Counted from the first letter of the stretch, positions 1 through 7,417 are shown. The stretch: DNA of 8,786 bases from Balneolaceae bacterium SMO_bin1 (GCA_003123965.1 NNSL01000370.1:1-8786); one strand, 5' to 3'. Notes: generated by a model not told the origin, from the letters alone. Numbers and translations are program-made.

Positions 1-668
1 CGGGATCATCTTTGTGGTAGATCATCCAGTCATCGGCCGTTTGGTTTTTGGTGATGCGAAACTTTGCTTCGGCGTATTTTCCAAAATCGTTGTCGTAGCG
101 GTCCAGGTGGTCCGGGGTGATGTTCAGCAGGACGCTCACGTGCGGCCGAAAGCGCTCGATGTGGTCGAGCTGAAAGCTGCTTACTTCCAGCAGCGTATCT
201 TTCTGCGGCGTTGAATCAAGTACCTGCTCCGAAAACGCCCGCCCGATATTACCGCCGGTGATGTGCGGCTTGTCTGCGGTTTCCCACGTGTGATTGATCC
301 AGCTTGTAACGGTCGTTTTTCCGTTGCTGCCGGTTACGGCTACAATGGGTCCCTGATTAAACCAACTGGCAAGTTCGAGCTCGGAGAATACGTCTTTGCC
401 CGCCCTTATATATGCTTGCACCAGCGGTGCTTTCGTTGGCACGCCTGGACTCAACACGGCAAATGCACCCTGCTCAGCTTTTGGGGTGTGGCCATCTTCT
501 TCAAAGGCAATGCCTTTCTCGTTTAATTGCTGTTTAAAATGCTCGGCAATGGGGTTGCTGTCGGTTACAAAAACGTTGGCTCCTTTTGCGTGCAGCAGTT
601 TTGCCGCACCAATGCCGCTGCGGGCACCGCCAATCACCACGATATGTTTTTTCCTTTACTTCTCTCAT
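1..668 (-). CDS. murD: UDP-N-acetylmuramoylalanine--D-glutamate ligase (MurD), 3' end outside window, apparent frameshift near start
   Basis: Cytoplasmic Mur ligase that adds D-glutamate to UDP-MurNAc-L-Ala using ATP. About 222 of the usual ~450 residues are present: the N-terminal UDP-binding Rossmann domain (VVIGGARSG at residues 10-18) and the start of the ATPase domain (P-loop TGSNGKTT at 112-119, EVSSFQLD, then ITPDHLDRY). The long open frame begins only at a GTG at 640, after an in-frame TAA at 658-656. An ATG at 666-668 overlaps the mraY stop by 4 bases (ATGA) and encodes MREVKEK; dropping one A from the A6 run at 647-652 joins it to HIVVIGGARSG, a normal MurD N-terminus. I therefore take 668 as the true start. 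If the sequence is literally correct, translation could begin at GTG 640 after a weak AAAGGA, which removes nine residues ahead of the glycine-rich loop. Identity is certain; the start is less so. Confidence 0.93.
647..652 (-). other. Apparent +1 A in A6 run: frameshift at start of murD
   Basis: Coding-strand context is GAA followed by A-run and CATATC. The ATG at 668 and the MurD frame differ by one base across this run. With five A residues the reading is MREVKEKHIVVIGG, a typical MurD N-terminus. The frame seen is proven by protein similarity only downstream of the run, so this site is slightly less certain than the ones in murE and ftsI. Confidence 0.7.
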
Positions 669-1801
669 CGCAGTTTAAGGGTTAAGAGGCTGATAATTCC
701 GAGGAGGACCGCTAAAATCCAGAAGCGAACTACAATTTTGGGTTCTGGCCATCCTTTCTTTTCAAAGTGATGATGGATGGGGGCCATCAAAAATACGCGG
801 CGGCCCACACTGTATTTTTTGCGCGTGTATTTGTAGTAGGTGGTCTGAATAATCACAGATAACGTTTCAACGAAGAAAATACCGCAGACTATGGGCAGCA
901 ATAACTCTTTGTGGAGCATCAGCGCCAGGGCTCCAAATGCGCCGCCGAGGGCCAGCGAGCCCGTATCCCCCATAAATACTTCGGCAGGATGCGTGTTGTA
1001 CCATAAAAAGCCCATGCATCCACCCACCAATGATGCGCAGAAAATGGTGAGTTCACCGGCGCCGGGCAGGTACAGAATATCCAGAAAGTCGGAGAAGTCG
1101 GTGCGCCCCGAGATATAGGCGAAAATACCCAGAATGAGACCGGCAATAGCCGAGGTTCCGGCTGCTAATCCATCCAGACCGTCGGTTAAATTGGTGGCAT
1201 TGCTGGTAGCCGTGATGATGAAAATGGCTACAGGTATGTAAATGATCCAGCCCAGCGTGTCACCCAAAAAGGCGTAGTCAATGTTCACATTTTTGAGGAA
1301 CGGAACGGTTGAAAGCGTGTTAAATTCCTGAAATTCGGGCCAGAAATAGAGCGTGCAGCCCAGGCAAAGCCCAACAAATACTTGTCCTGCCACTTTCAGG
1401 TTGCCGCTTAAACCGGACTTATCTTTTTTGACTACTTTTATATAGTCGTCGGCAAAACCTACCACACCGAGAATGAAGGTGACGAGCACAATCATCCAGG
1501 TGTAAATGCTGTCCATCGGCATCCAGAGCAGTGAGGGGATAAGTACCGCCAGTAGAATAATGACACCGCCCATGGTTGGGGTATGCGCTTTGTCTAAGTG
1601 ACTGTCCAGCCCGATGTCATCCCGAATGGTCTCGCGCAGCTGCATGCGTTCCAGCCAGCCGATAATGCGGTGACCAATCAGCAGACTGATAAAGAGTGCC
1701 ATGGCCGCGGCAATAGCACTACGAGTGGTAATGTACGCAAAGGCCGTAAAGCCGGGCGGCTGATACATTTTTTCGAGCCAGTCAATGAGTTCAAATAGCA
1801 T
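665..1801 (-). CDS. mraY: Phospho-N-acetylmuramoyl-pentapeptide transferase (MraY)
   Basis: Integral inner-membrane enzyme that moves phospho-MurNAc-pentapeptide from UDP to undecaprenyl phosphate, making lipid I. The 378-residue product is intact and slightly longer than the ~360 usual in E. coli. Family motifs are all present: DDYIK at 118-122 (Mg/lipid phosphate site), NLTDGLDGLA at 204-213, FMGDTGS at 276-282 (catalytic Asp) and APIHHHFE at 340-347 (the HHH signature of MraY). About ten hydrophobic segments are visible, beginning near residue 29. The ATG shares one base with the murE stop (TGATG) and is preceded by GGAGG 7 bases upstream, so this start is well supported. The next gene, murD, begins within its stop codon. 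MraY directly follows MurE; the MurF ligase that makes its substrate is not encoded between them. Confidence 0.98.
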   Translation of the reverse strand: MLFELIDWLEKMYQPPGFTAFAYITTRSAIAAAMALFISLLIGHRIIGWLERMQLRETIRDDIGLDSHLDKAHTPTMGGVIILLAVLIPSLLWMPMDSIYTWMIVLVTFILGVVGFADDYIKVVKKDKSGLSGNLKVAGQVFVGLCLGCTLYFWPEFQEFNTLSTVPFLKNVNIDYAFLGDTLGWIIYIPVAIFIITATSNATNLTDGLDGLAAGTSAIAGLILGIFAYISGRTDFSDFLDILYLPGAGELTIFCASLVGGCMGFLWYNTHPAEVFMGDTGSLALGGAFGALALMLHKELLLPIVCGIFFVETLSVIIQTTYYKYTRKKYSVGRRVFLMAPIHHHFEKKGWPEPKIVVRFWILAVLLGIISLLTLKLR

Positions 1802-3286
1802 CAGCGCACCTCCGGATTTGTTGATGTTCCGGTTCGGTTGGCCAGTGCTTTACGGGCAATTTCGCGGTCATCAAATGGATGCCGTGTACCATCAATTTCC
1901 TGGTAGGTTTCGTGGCCCTTCCCCGCAATCAGAATAATGGTGTTGGGATCGGCCTGGGCGACGGTCTGCTCAATGGCTTCCCGACGATCTGTAATACGTT
2001 TCGCTTTGCCGGGATGCATAAAACCTTTCATGGCATCACCAATAATGGCATCCGGGTCTTCGCTTCGGGGATTATCCGAGGTGATAGTCACAAAATCGGC
2101 ATAATCTTCGGCAACGCCGGCCATAACCGGCCGCTTTTTCTTATCACGATCACCGCCACAGCCAAAAATTACATGCAGTTTTTGATGCTCTTCTTTCGTT
2201 TTTGATAAAGATTGAAGCACAGTTTTCCAAAGCGCCGGGGGTATGTGCATAATCGACGAGTACCAGCGGCTGGTTTTCCTGATCAGCAAGCTGCACCCGC
2301 TGTAATCGACCAGCGGCACCGGCGGCAGGCCCCAAAGCCTTGGCTATGTTGGCATCACTAAACTCCAGCGCGCGGCAAATCAAAAAGGTTTGCGCTACAT
2401 TGTAGGCATTAAACCGGCCCACCATTGAGCTTTTAATTTCTGTATCATCTACTGATAGTTGCAGGCCGGTTGAATCACTTTCAATAACAGCGCATGAAAT
2501 CATGTCTGCCTTTTCAAAGCTAAACAGCATTGATTCGGCTGCACAGTCTTCAATCATATATGCAGCCTGTTCATCATCACCATTAATTACGGCTGTTGCA
2601 TCTTCATTTAAGCCATCAAATAGCTGCTTTTTGGTTGATGCATACGCCTCAACGCTGGGATGATAATCCAGATGGTCGTGGCTGAGATTCGTAAAGGCAG
2701 CTACCTTGAAATCGATTCCATTAACCCGCTGCTGATCAAGTGCGTGCGAGGAAACCTCCATCACCAGATGTGTAGATTCTGCGTTCACCATGCGGCGCAT
2801 ATCACGCGCTAACTCAATAGGATCGGAGGTGGTAAGCAGGCTGTCGAGCACTTCATCATCAATGCGTTTGGCTACGGTGCCCAGCAGTGACGGCCGTGCT
2901 CCCAGCGATTGCAACGCCTGATATGTGAGCGTAGCAACCGTGGTTTTTCCGTTGGTTCCCGTAATTCCAATGATAGTCAGTTCTTTAGCGGGATTTCCGG
3001 CAAAAGCCTGTGCCAACGGACCAAGAAGCGCGCGGGTGTTTTCAACCTGAATTGCACAAACGTCGGCTTCGGTATAAAATGAATCTTGGTAGATAATGAC
3101 CGCCGCGCCGTTTTCGATGGCATCGTCAATAAATCGGTGACCGTCAACCTGCGTGCCTTTTACGGCTACAAATACATCATTAGGTTCGACCTTGCGCGAA
3201 TCTTGCGTAAGCGCGCCCAGGGTATTCGGCTCGGGGCCGGTTACCTTAACAGGATCACAAATACGTTTTAGTTCGCTAAAGGTCAT
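1801..3286 (-). CDS. murE: UDP-MurNAc-L-Ala-D-Glu:meso-diaminopimelate ligase (MurE), interrupted by one apparent frameshift
   Basis: Cytoplasmic ATP-dependent ligase adding the third stem-peptide residue. The 5' part (3286 to 2225) gives the UDP-binding domain and central ATPase domain with P-loop TGTNGKTT at residues 109-116 and the conserved EVSSHALDQ. It reaches DYAHTPGALE at residue 354, then reads nonsense for 24 residues. The true sequence resumes in another frame at 2223 with TVLQSLSK, followed by GCGGDRDKKKRP, the substrate-selecting DNPRSEDP (DNPR near 404-407, diagnostic of meso-DAP rather than lysine) and AGKGHE. Removing one A from the run at 2223-2226 gives an unbroken ~494-residue protein, the normal MurE length. 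The ATG overlaps the ftsI stop by 4 bases (ATGA) with no clear ribosome site, suggesting coupling. As sequenced, two fragments would result (1801-2319 and 2150-3286), each lacking an essential domain. Confidence 0.93.
1809..1813 (-). promoter_or_regulatory. Shine-Dalgarno of mraY
   Basis: GGAGG lies 7 bases before the mraY ATG, inside the last codons of murE. It fixes the mraY start and shows that this organism can use anti-Shine-Dalgarno pairing despite the tight gene overlap. Confidence 0.75.
2223..2226 (-). other. Frameshift site in murE: one extra A in A4 run
   Basis: The codon for E354 (GAA, 2227-2225) is in one frame and ACT (T355, 2223-2221) is in the correct downstream frame, so base 2224 is surplus. 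With three A residues the protein reads ALETVLQSL, where MurE homologues usually have one residue between ALE and VL. Fixing the frame by two extra A residues would give ALEKTVL, which fits less well. No stop codon follows closely in the wrong frame and no known slippery heptamer is present. Confidence 0.85.
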
Positions 3287-5431
3287 TGGGTTTTTACGAT
3301 GGTTTCGAGTGATTGTGCTTTACCGCGTACGGTAATAGTGCGCCCTTTTTTCATGGCGTCACCAGGGCGCGGAAACTGGGTATGCACTGTGCCAGAACCG
3401 ATAATCTTAGCTTCAAATCCCTGGTCGTTGATTAACCGAACAGCGCGCCGCATGCTCATGCCGCCTACATCCGGGATCATGGCTTGGCCCTCGGCCAGGC
3501 TGCTGGTATCAATAAGTGATGAAGCCAGCTGCAGGGTGATGGTGCTGTTTTGTTCTAAAATGCTTCCGTGCTCCGGTGATTGGCTGGCCACCCAGTTACC
3601 CGAACCTTCGGTTTGGAATTCAAGCTGTTGATTGGTCAATAATGCTTTCGCTTCTTCGGCTTTTAATCCTTTTAGATCGGGGGTGTAGGCCCAGACGGAA
3701 TCCGCCCGTTCGCGTTCAATAATTTGTCGTTCAATTTCATTGTCAAGCCCCGCTATACGCTTGGCCGTCTGCTGAAAAACGGGTCCGGCTACCCAGCCTC
3801 CATAGAATGGCCACGTCTGGGGTTGATCCATCACTACGAAGCACAAGTACTTGGGATTTTCGGCGGGGAAAAATCCAACAAAACTGCTGCGGTACTCGCT
3901 GCGGTATCGGCCGTCGATCAATTTTTGAGCCGTTCCCGTTTTACCAGCAATAGTCAATCCTTCAACCTGCGCCTGATCGGCAGTGCCGGAATCGGAAACG
4001 ACCCGCTGAAATGCCGGCTGCAGCTTTGCAATGGTTTCTTGTTCGGCAATACGGCGAACTTTACTGGGCTGTTGCTGCATTACCACATTGCCTCGTTCAT
4101 CAACTACTTTTTCAACGAGATAGGGACGCATCATCATCCCTTTATTAGCAAATGCGGCGTACGCTTGCGCCATTTGTATGGGGGTTACCTGTACTTCATA
4201 ACCAATAGACATCCAGGGCAGCGTAACTTTGCTCCATTCGTATGGTTTTTGCAGCTTTCCGGGTTCTTCATCGGGTAAATCTACGTTTGTGGGCGTACCG
4301 AAACCCATGTTTCGTGCATATTGATAGAAGGTATCGTTATCGAGGCGCATGGCAATTTCGGACGTGGCCACGTTCGAGGACTGCTCTATCACCTCGGCAA
4401 ACGTGAGCGTGCCCATGGGATCGTGGTCGCGCATCATCTGCCCGTGAATTTCGCGCGTGCCGTCTTCGGGTGTATCAAAGGTTTCGCTGAATGATACCTT
4501 GTTTTGCTCAAGGGCGGCGATGGCCGTAACGAGCTTAAAAGTGGAGCCGGGTTCAATCATATCCGCAATCATTACATTTCTACGGTTGTTTGCCGATAAG
4601 GAGGCAGGTCGATTGGGATCGAATGTGGGATAGTTGGCCAGCGCTTTAATGGCGCCTGTGGAAGGATCCATCACGATGGCCGTTCCGTAGCTTGATTCGG
4701 TACGATGTACCCCGGCTTTAAGTTCTTCTTCTAAAATTGCTTGAATGTGGGAGTCAATGGTGGTGTGCAGCGAGTAGCCTTGTTCAGGCTGCTTTTTTAG
4801 GAGCGCCGAGGTAAGCATAAATACGGCCTGAGCGATCGCGACGCACCTGCTGTACGCCGTCGGTACCTTTAAGTTTACTGTTATATTCTTTTTCGAGCCC
4901 GGTTTGGCCGTTCATTTCGTAATTCACATAGCCGAGCGTATGGGCGGCCAGTGAGCCAAAGCTGTATCGCCGCTGGTACTCTTCTTCCAATATCACGGCG
5001 CGGATATCCAAGGCCTGCAGTGCTTCGTACGCTGATACCGGAATTTCTTCACCCAATACTACATAACGGGAGTGGTTGGGGGCGCGGCGAATTTTCTGGT
5101 GATAATAGTTGGCGCTGTATTGGCTGTGTTCAGCCAGTGTTTGGCAAACTTTGTCGATATCAGCGCTGGTGATACCCGGTACGCGTGGATCGATGGCCGC
5201 TTTATAGGCCACAGAGTTGGTGGCCAGCAGGCTGCCGTCGTTATCGTAAATATTGCCGCGTTGTGCCGGAATGGGAATAGTATCAATAGCCTGATCGCTC
5301 CAGAGCTGCCGCAATTCGGCGCCATTCCAGAAATTTACGCGCACCAATTGCATGGCAATGGCACATGGCAATAGCATGAGCAGGCCAAAGACCGCAAACA
5401 GCCGATTCAATATGGCGCTGTTTTGCTTCAT
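3283..5431 (-). CDS. ftsI: Septal peptidoglycan D,D-transpeptidase (FtsI/PBP3 family) with two C-terminal PASTA domains, interrupted by one apparent frameshift
   Basis: Monofunctional class B penicillin-binding protein that crosslinks septal peptidoglycan in the periplasm. The rebuilt 715-residue protein has one N-terminal membrane anchor (about 11-32), the dimerisation-domain start RGNIYDNDGSLLA (58-70), and the transpeptidase domain with SxxK as PGSTFK (nucleophile S296, K299), SSN at 351-353 and KTGTA at 497-501. Two PASTA-like repeats follow at about 583-635 and 652-704. The 5' part (5431 to 4793) ends after GAPKK with AA and a TGA. The rest continues in a second frame from KQPEQGYS near 4794. 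One A fewer in the A6 run at 4793-4798 joins them seamlessly. The ATG overlaps the ftsL stop by 4 bases and has GAGG 10 bases upstream. As sequenced, the first product keeps the anchor but no catalytic domain. The second frame (3283-4818) would start only from an internal ATG and would lack the anchor. Confidence 0.94.
4793..4798 (-). other. Frameshift site in ftsI: one extra A in A6 run
   Basis: Coding strand reads CCT, six A residues, then GCAGCCTGA. In the upstream frame this gives PKKAA and a stop; with one A fewer it gives PKKQPEQGYSLHTT, which leads straight into the transpeptidase domain. Position in the protein is about residue 213, between the N-terminal and catalytic domains. Confidence 0.88.
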
Positions 5432-5853
5432 TCAGCGTCCACCTCAATTACCTTTTCGGCGGGCCCGCCATTAATAAATCCAAGGTCTTTGGCTTTGGCC
5501 GAAATTTCAGCTGGACCAATCATACGGTCATACTGTAGGCGATAGCTATCATGAGCGCGCTGCGCCTGGTTATACTGTTGCTCCATTTGCTGCACTTCGC
5601 TCAGCAGTTGCTGCGTTGCAAAAACGTGATTTAAATACAACACGCCCAGCGCCCCCATCACAATAATTCCCAGAATAACTTTCCATGGTGCCACGCTGGG
5701 GATGGAAATATTACTCTTATCTTTTTTTACGCGCCGTCCATGGCTGCCATTTGATTTGGCGGAACCATTTTGCACTGTCTTTTTCTTTTTGGGCGCAGAC
5801 TTTCGCCGGTTCTGCTTCGTGCCTTTCTTTTTCATTGGTGATTTTACCAGCAT
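5428..5853 (-). CDS. ftsL: FtsL-like divisome protein
   Basis: Small bitopic membrane protein expected to join FtsB-type partners and FtsI at the septum. The 141-residue product has a very basic, lysine-rich cytoplasmic tail (residues 1-50), one membrane helix (about 57-76, WKVILGIIVMGALGVLYL), a glutamine-rich coiled-coil region (about 78-110) and the family-like tail IGPAEISAKAKDLGF, which resembles the pattern seen near the end of FtsL/DivIC proteins. Sequence conservation in FtsL is low, so the name rests on topology plus its place between rsmH and ftsI. I chose the ATG at 5853 because a perfect AAGGAGG lies 6 bases upstream and the start falls 1 base after the rsmH stop; the open frame extends 32 codons further into rsmH but without support. 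Its stop overlaps the ftsI ATG. Confidence 0.88.
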   Translation of the reverse strand: MLVKSPMKKKGTKQNRRKSAPKKKKTVQNGSAKSNGSHGRRVKKDKSNISIPSVAPWKVILGIIVMGALGVLYLNHVFATQQLLSEVQQMEQQYNQAQRAHDSYRLQYDRMIGPAEISAKAKDLGFINGGPAEKVIEVDAE

Positions 5854-5854
5854 G

Positions 5855-6796
5855 CTACACCTCCTTGATTTTTTCAGCGACACGCATTTTGGCACTGCGC
5901 GCGGCCGGATTGCGGTCAATTTCTTCGTCACTTGGGCGTACAATGCCACCCGTTAACGATTCTATGGGCGATATTTCGTGCCCGTAAAAATCTTTTTCCA
6001 CCTCACCGGTATGGTTTCCCGCCCGGAAGAACCGCTTTACGATGCGGTCTTCAAGCGAGTGATATGAAATGGCTACAATGCGCCCTTCAATCTTCAGCAG
6101 TTTTAGCGACTGATCGAGCACATCACGCAGCATATCCAGTTCGCGGTTTACCTCAATGCGAATGCCCTGGAATACCCGCGCCACGCTTTTGATCTGATGC
6201 TGCCCTTTAACAACCGATTCAACTATCTTACGCAGCTGGCCGGTTGTTTCAACTGGGCGCTTGTCGATAATGGCCCGTGCAATTTGCCGGCTCATCCGCT
6301 CTTCGCCATAGTGGAAAATCACATCGCGCAAATCTTCGTACGAGTACTCGTTGACCACATCATAAGCGCTGATGCCACGCAGGTTGCTCATGCGCATATC
6401 AAGCGGGCCGTCTTCTTGAAAACTAAATCCGCGCTCAGCTTCTTTAATCTGGTGGGTTGATACGCCCAGATCGAGCAAAACGCCGGAAATGTTGCCGTGC
6501 AATTCGGGTGGGATAAGGCGGGAAAGATATCCGAAATTGCCTTTAATAGTGGAAAAACGTGCATCACTGCCGATGTGGGAACGGGCAGCAGCAAGCGCTT
6601 CATCGTCTTGGTCGAGGCCAATGAGGCGACCGTTATCATTAAGTTGAGAAAGTATTTCCGCGGAATGGCCACCACCACCGAGCGTGGCGTCAATGTAGGT
6701 GCCGCCGGGATCGGTTACGAGTTGCGTAACAGACTCCTTCAGCAGTACCGGTACATGCTGGTAATATTCAGTTTCATGTTTGGTCATCGGTATCAT
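5855..6796 (-). CDS. rsmH: 16S rRNA (cytosine-1402 N4)-methyltransferase (RsmH, MraW)
   Basis: SAM-dependent methyltransferase acting on C1402 of 16S rRNA in the decoding centre. The product of about 313 residues matches the usual 300-315. Visible motifs (numbered from the ATG at 6796) are HVPVLLKE near the N-terminus, the SAM-binding DATLGGGGHS at 36-45, DLGVST at 109-114, GFSF and DGPLDMRM around 123-136, and SYHSLEDRIVKRFF toward the C-terminus, which ends NPAARSAKMRV as in the family. Start choice is uncertain: GTG at 6802, ATG at 6796 or ATG at 6787 all lie inside the 3' end of mraZ. The last would begin MTKHETEYYQHVP, which looks most like homologues; 6796 has GGGTG just upstream. Overlap with mraZ implies coupled translation. 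Confidence 0.97.
   Translation of the reverse strand: MIPMTKHETEYYQHVPVLLKESVTQLVTDPGGTYIDATLGGGGHSAEILSQLNDNGRLIGLDQDDEALAAARSHIGSDARFSTIKGNFGYLSRLIPPELHGNISGVLLDLGVSTHQIKEAERGFSFQEDGPLDMRMSNLRGISAYDVVNEYSYEDLRDVIFHYGEERMSRQIARAIIDKRPVETTGQLRKIVESVVKGQHQIKSVARVFQGIRIEVNRELDMLRDVLDQSLKLLKIEGRIVAISYHSLEDRIVKRFFRAGNHTGEVEKDFYGHEISPIESLTGGIVRPSDEEIDRNPAARSAKMRVAEKIKEV
5860..5866 (-). promoter_or_regulatory. Strong Shine-Dalgarno of ftsL
   Basis: AAGGAGG, followed by TG, lies 6 bases before the ftsL ATG and within the last codons of rsmH. It decides the ftsL start. Such a full match is uncommon in typical Bacteroidota, where Shine-Dalgarno sequences are usually weak, and so bears on lineage. Confidence 0.85.
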
Positions 6797-7241
6797 GGTC
6801 ACCCATCACGCGCTCAAAAAGTTCTTGGTACGATTCAAAACTGAGTCCGGAATCGACCTCTTCGAGTTTTTCTGGCGACCACACCTCAATGCGCTCGCCG
6901 CTGCCGATAAAAATGGCTTTGCCGTCTATACCGGCCCAATCGGTCAGTGATGAAGGGAGTGGAATGCGGTTTTGATTGTCGAGGGAAACGTCTTCGGCAA
7001 AACGCAGAAAATTACGTTTAACCGTGCGCCCCTCTTTGGTAAAGCTGTTTATTTGGGATAGCTGATCCTCAACTTTTTGCCATTCGTCCTGCGGATAAAT
7101 ATACAGGCACGGCTCAAGTCCTCTCAAAATGGTAAAGCGTTCTTGTGCCTGCGGGTTCAGGCTTTTGCGTAGCTTAGCCGGGAAGCTTGCGCGTCCTTTG
7201 CTGTCTACACTATGTTCATATTGGCCTTTAAAGCTCGGCAT
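6774..7241 (-). CDS. mraZ: Transcriptional regulator MraZ
   Basis: Nucleoid-associated DNA-binding protein that, in bacteria where it has been studied, binds TGGGN repeats upstream of its own gene and controls the dcw operon. The 155-residue product (usual ~145-155) has the two SpoVT/AbrB half-domains: the first opens with the family pattern FKGQYEHSVDSKGRASFPAKLR (DSKGR at 13-17), the second with DNQNRIPLP at 88-96. In the second motif the usual Gly before Arg is Asn. The ATG at 7241 gives the canonical MraZ N-terminus; no good Shine-Dalgarno precedes it. It is the first gene of the operon, and a matching operator lies 51-75 bases upstream of the start, consistent with autoregulation. Confidence 0.97.
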   Translation of the reverse strand: MPSFKGQYEHSVDSKGRASFPAKLRKSLNPQAQERFTILRGLEPCLYIYPQDEWQKVEDQLSQINSFTKEGRTVKRNFLRFAEDVSLDNQNRIPLPSSLTDWAGIDGKAIFIGSGERIEVWSPEKLEEVDSGLSFESYQELFERVMGDHDTDDQT

Positions 7242-7262
7242 AGAGCTTATCCCACAGTTTTA

Positions 7263-7274
7263 GTTATCGATAAC
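7263..7274. repeat. Perfect 12-base palindrome in mraZ leader
   Basis: GTTATCGATAAC reads the same on both strands. It lies 21 bases upstream of the mraZ ATG, between the MraZ operator and the start, so it would be within the transcribed leader. It could be a binding site for a dimeric regulator; no known consensus is claimed. Confidence 0.5.
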
Positions 7275-7291
7275 GAGAGCGGATCCAGAAT

Positions 7292-7316
7292 TCCCACATT
7301 CTCCCACTTCAACCCA
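7292..7316 (-). promoter_or_regulatory. MraZ operator: three TGGGN repeats with 10-base period
   Basis: On the minus strand the sequence reads TGGGT, 5 bases, TGGGA, 5 bases, TGGGA; the CCCA cores on the plus strand begin at 7293, 7303 and 7313, exactly 10 bases apart. Known MraZ binding regions in E. coli and Mycoplasma are direct repeats of this kind (TGGGN separated by 5 bases), placed on one face of the helix. The repeats sit directly downstream of the predicted -10 element, so a bound MraZ complex would cover the start of transcription. Together with the adjacent mraZ gene this is strong evidence of autoregulation. Confidence 0.88.
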
Positions 7317-7317
7317 C

Positions 7318-7347
7318 AATGTACCCCAAAGGTATAGAAATTGTCAA
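7318..7347 (-). promoter_or_regulatory. Probable dcw operon promoter
   Basis: A perfect TTGACA (-35, 7342-7347) is followed after 18 bases by TACATT (-10, 7318-7323, four of six matches). Within the same stretch lies TACCTTTG (7327-7334), an exact match to the Bacteroidota -7 pattern TAnnTTTG, but without a well-placed -33 TTG. Either reading puts the transcription start in or next to the MraZ repeats. Which one is used cannot be told from sequence. Confidence 0.55.
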
Positions 7348-7357
7348 GGGAATTGTC
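7339..7357 (-). repeat. Direct repeat GACAATT, 12-base period, overlapping the -35 element
   Basis: GACAATT occurs twice on the minus strand (7351-7357 and 7339-7345) separated by CCCTT. The downstream copy overlaps TTGACA. It may be chance, a duplicated -35 or an activator site. Confidence 0.3.
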
Positions 7358-7396
7358 TAAAAAAGCAAATTAATTTTGTGGTGATGGTACTTGGGC

Positions 7397-7417
7397 ATTA
7401 ATCATATAATCATTAAT
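7397..7417. repeat. AT-rich repeat upstream of the dcw promoter
   Basis: The self-complementary hexamer ATTAAT occurs at both ends (7397-7402 and 7412-7417), and AATCAT is repeated inside (7400-7405, 7408-7413). It lies about 50 bases upstream of the predicted -35. It could be an UP-type or regulator site, but short AT-rich repeats arise easily by chance. Confidence 0.25.

Noticed and set aside
1801..2319. Separate 172-residue protein starting at 2319
   Set aside because: Its first ~32 residues are out-of-frame murE; the remainder is the MurE C-terminal domain, so it is not an independent gene.
4784..4818. Classical programmed ribosomal frameshift signal in ftsI
   Set aside because: The required shift is +1, not the -1 expected at A-rich slippery heptamers, and no prfB-like stop-adjacent slip codon with internal Shine-Dalgarno is present.
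5854..5949. 32-codon upstream extension of ftsL into rsmH
   Set aside because: The extra segment is out-of-frame rsmH sequence, and the perfect Shine-Dalgarno fixes the start at 5853.
7245..7254. DnaA-box-like TTATCCCACA upstream of mraZ
   Set aside because: It has one base too many compared with TTATCCACA and stands alone; it also contains an isolated TGGGA on the minus strand, but out of register with the operator.
7281..7293. Adjacent BamHI and EcoRI recognition sequences (GGATCC, A, GAATTC) resembling a cloning linker
   Set aside because: The EcoRI site runs directly into the first MraZ repeat and the flanks form a coherent natural control region, so this is most likely coincidence rather than vector sequence.
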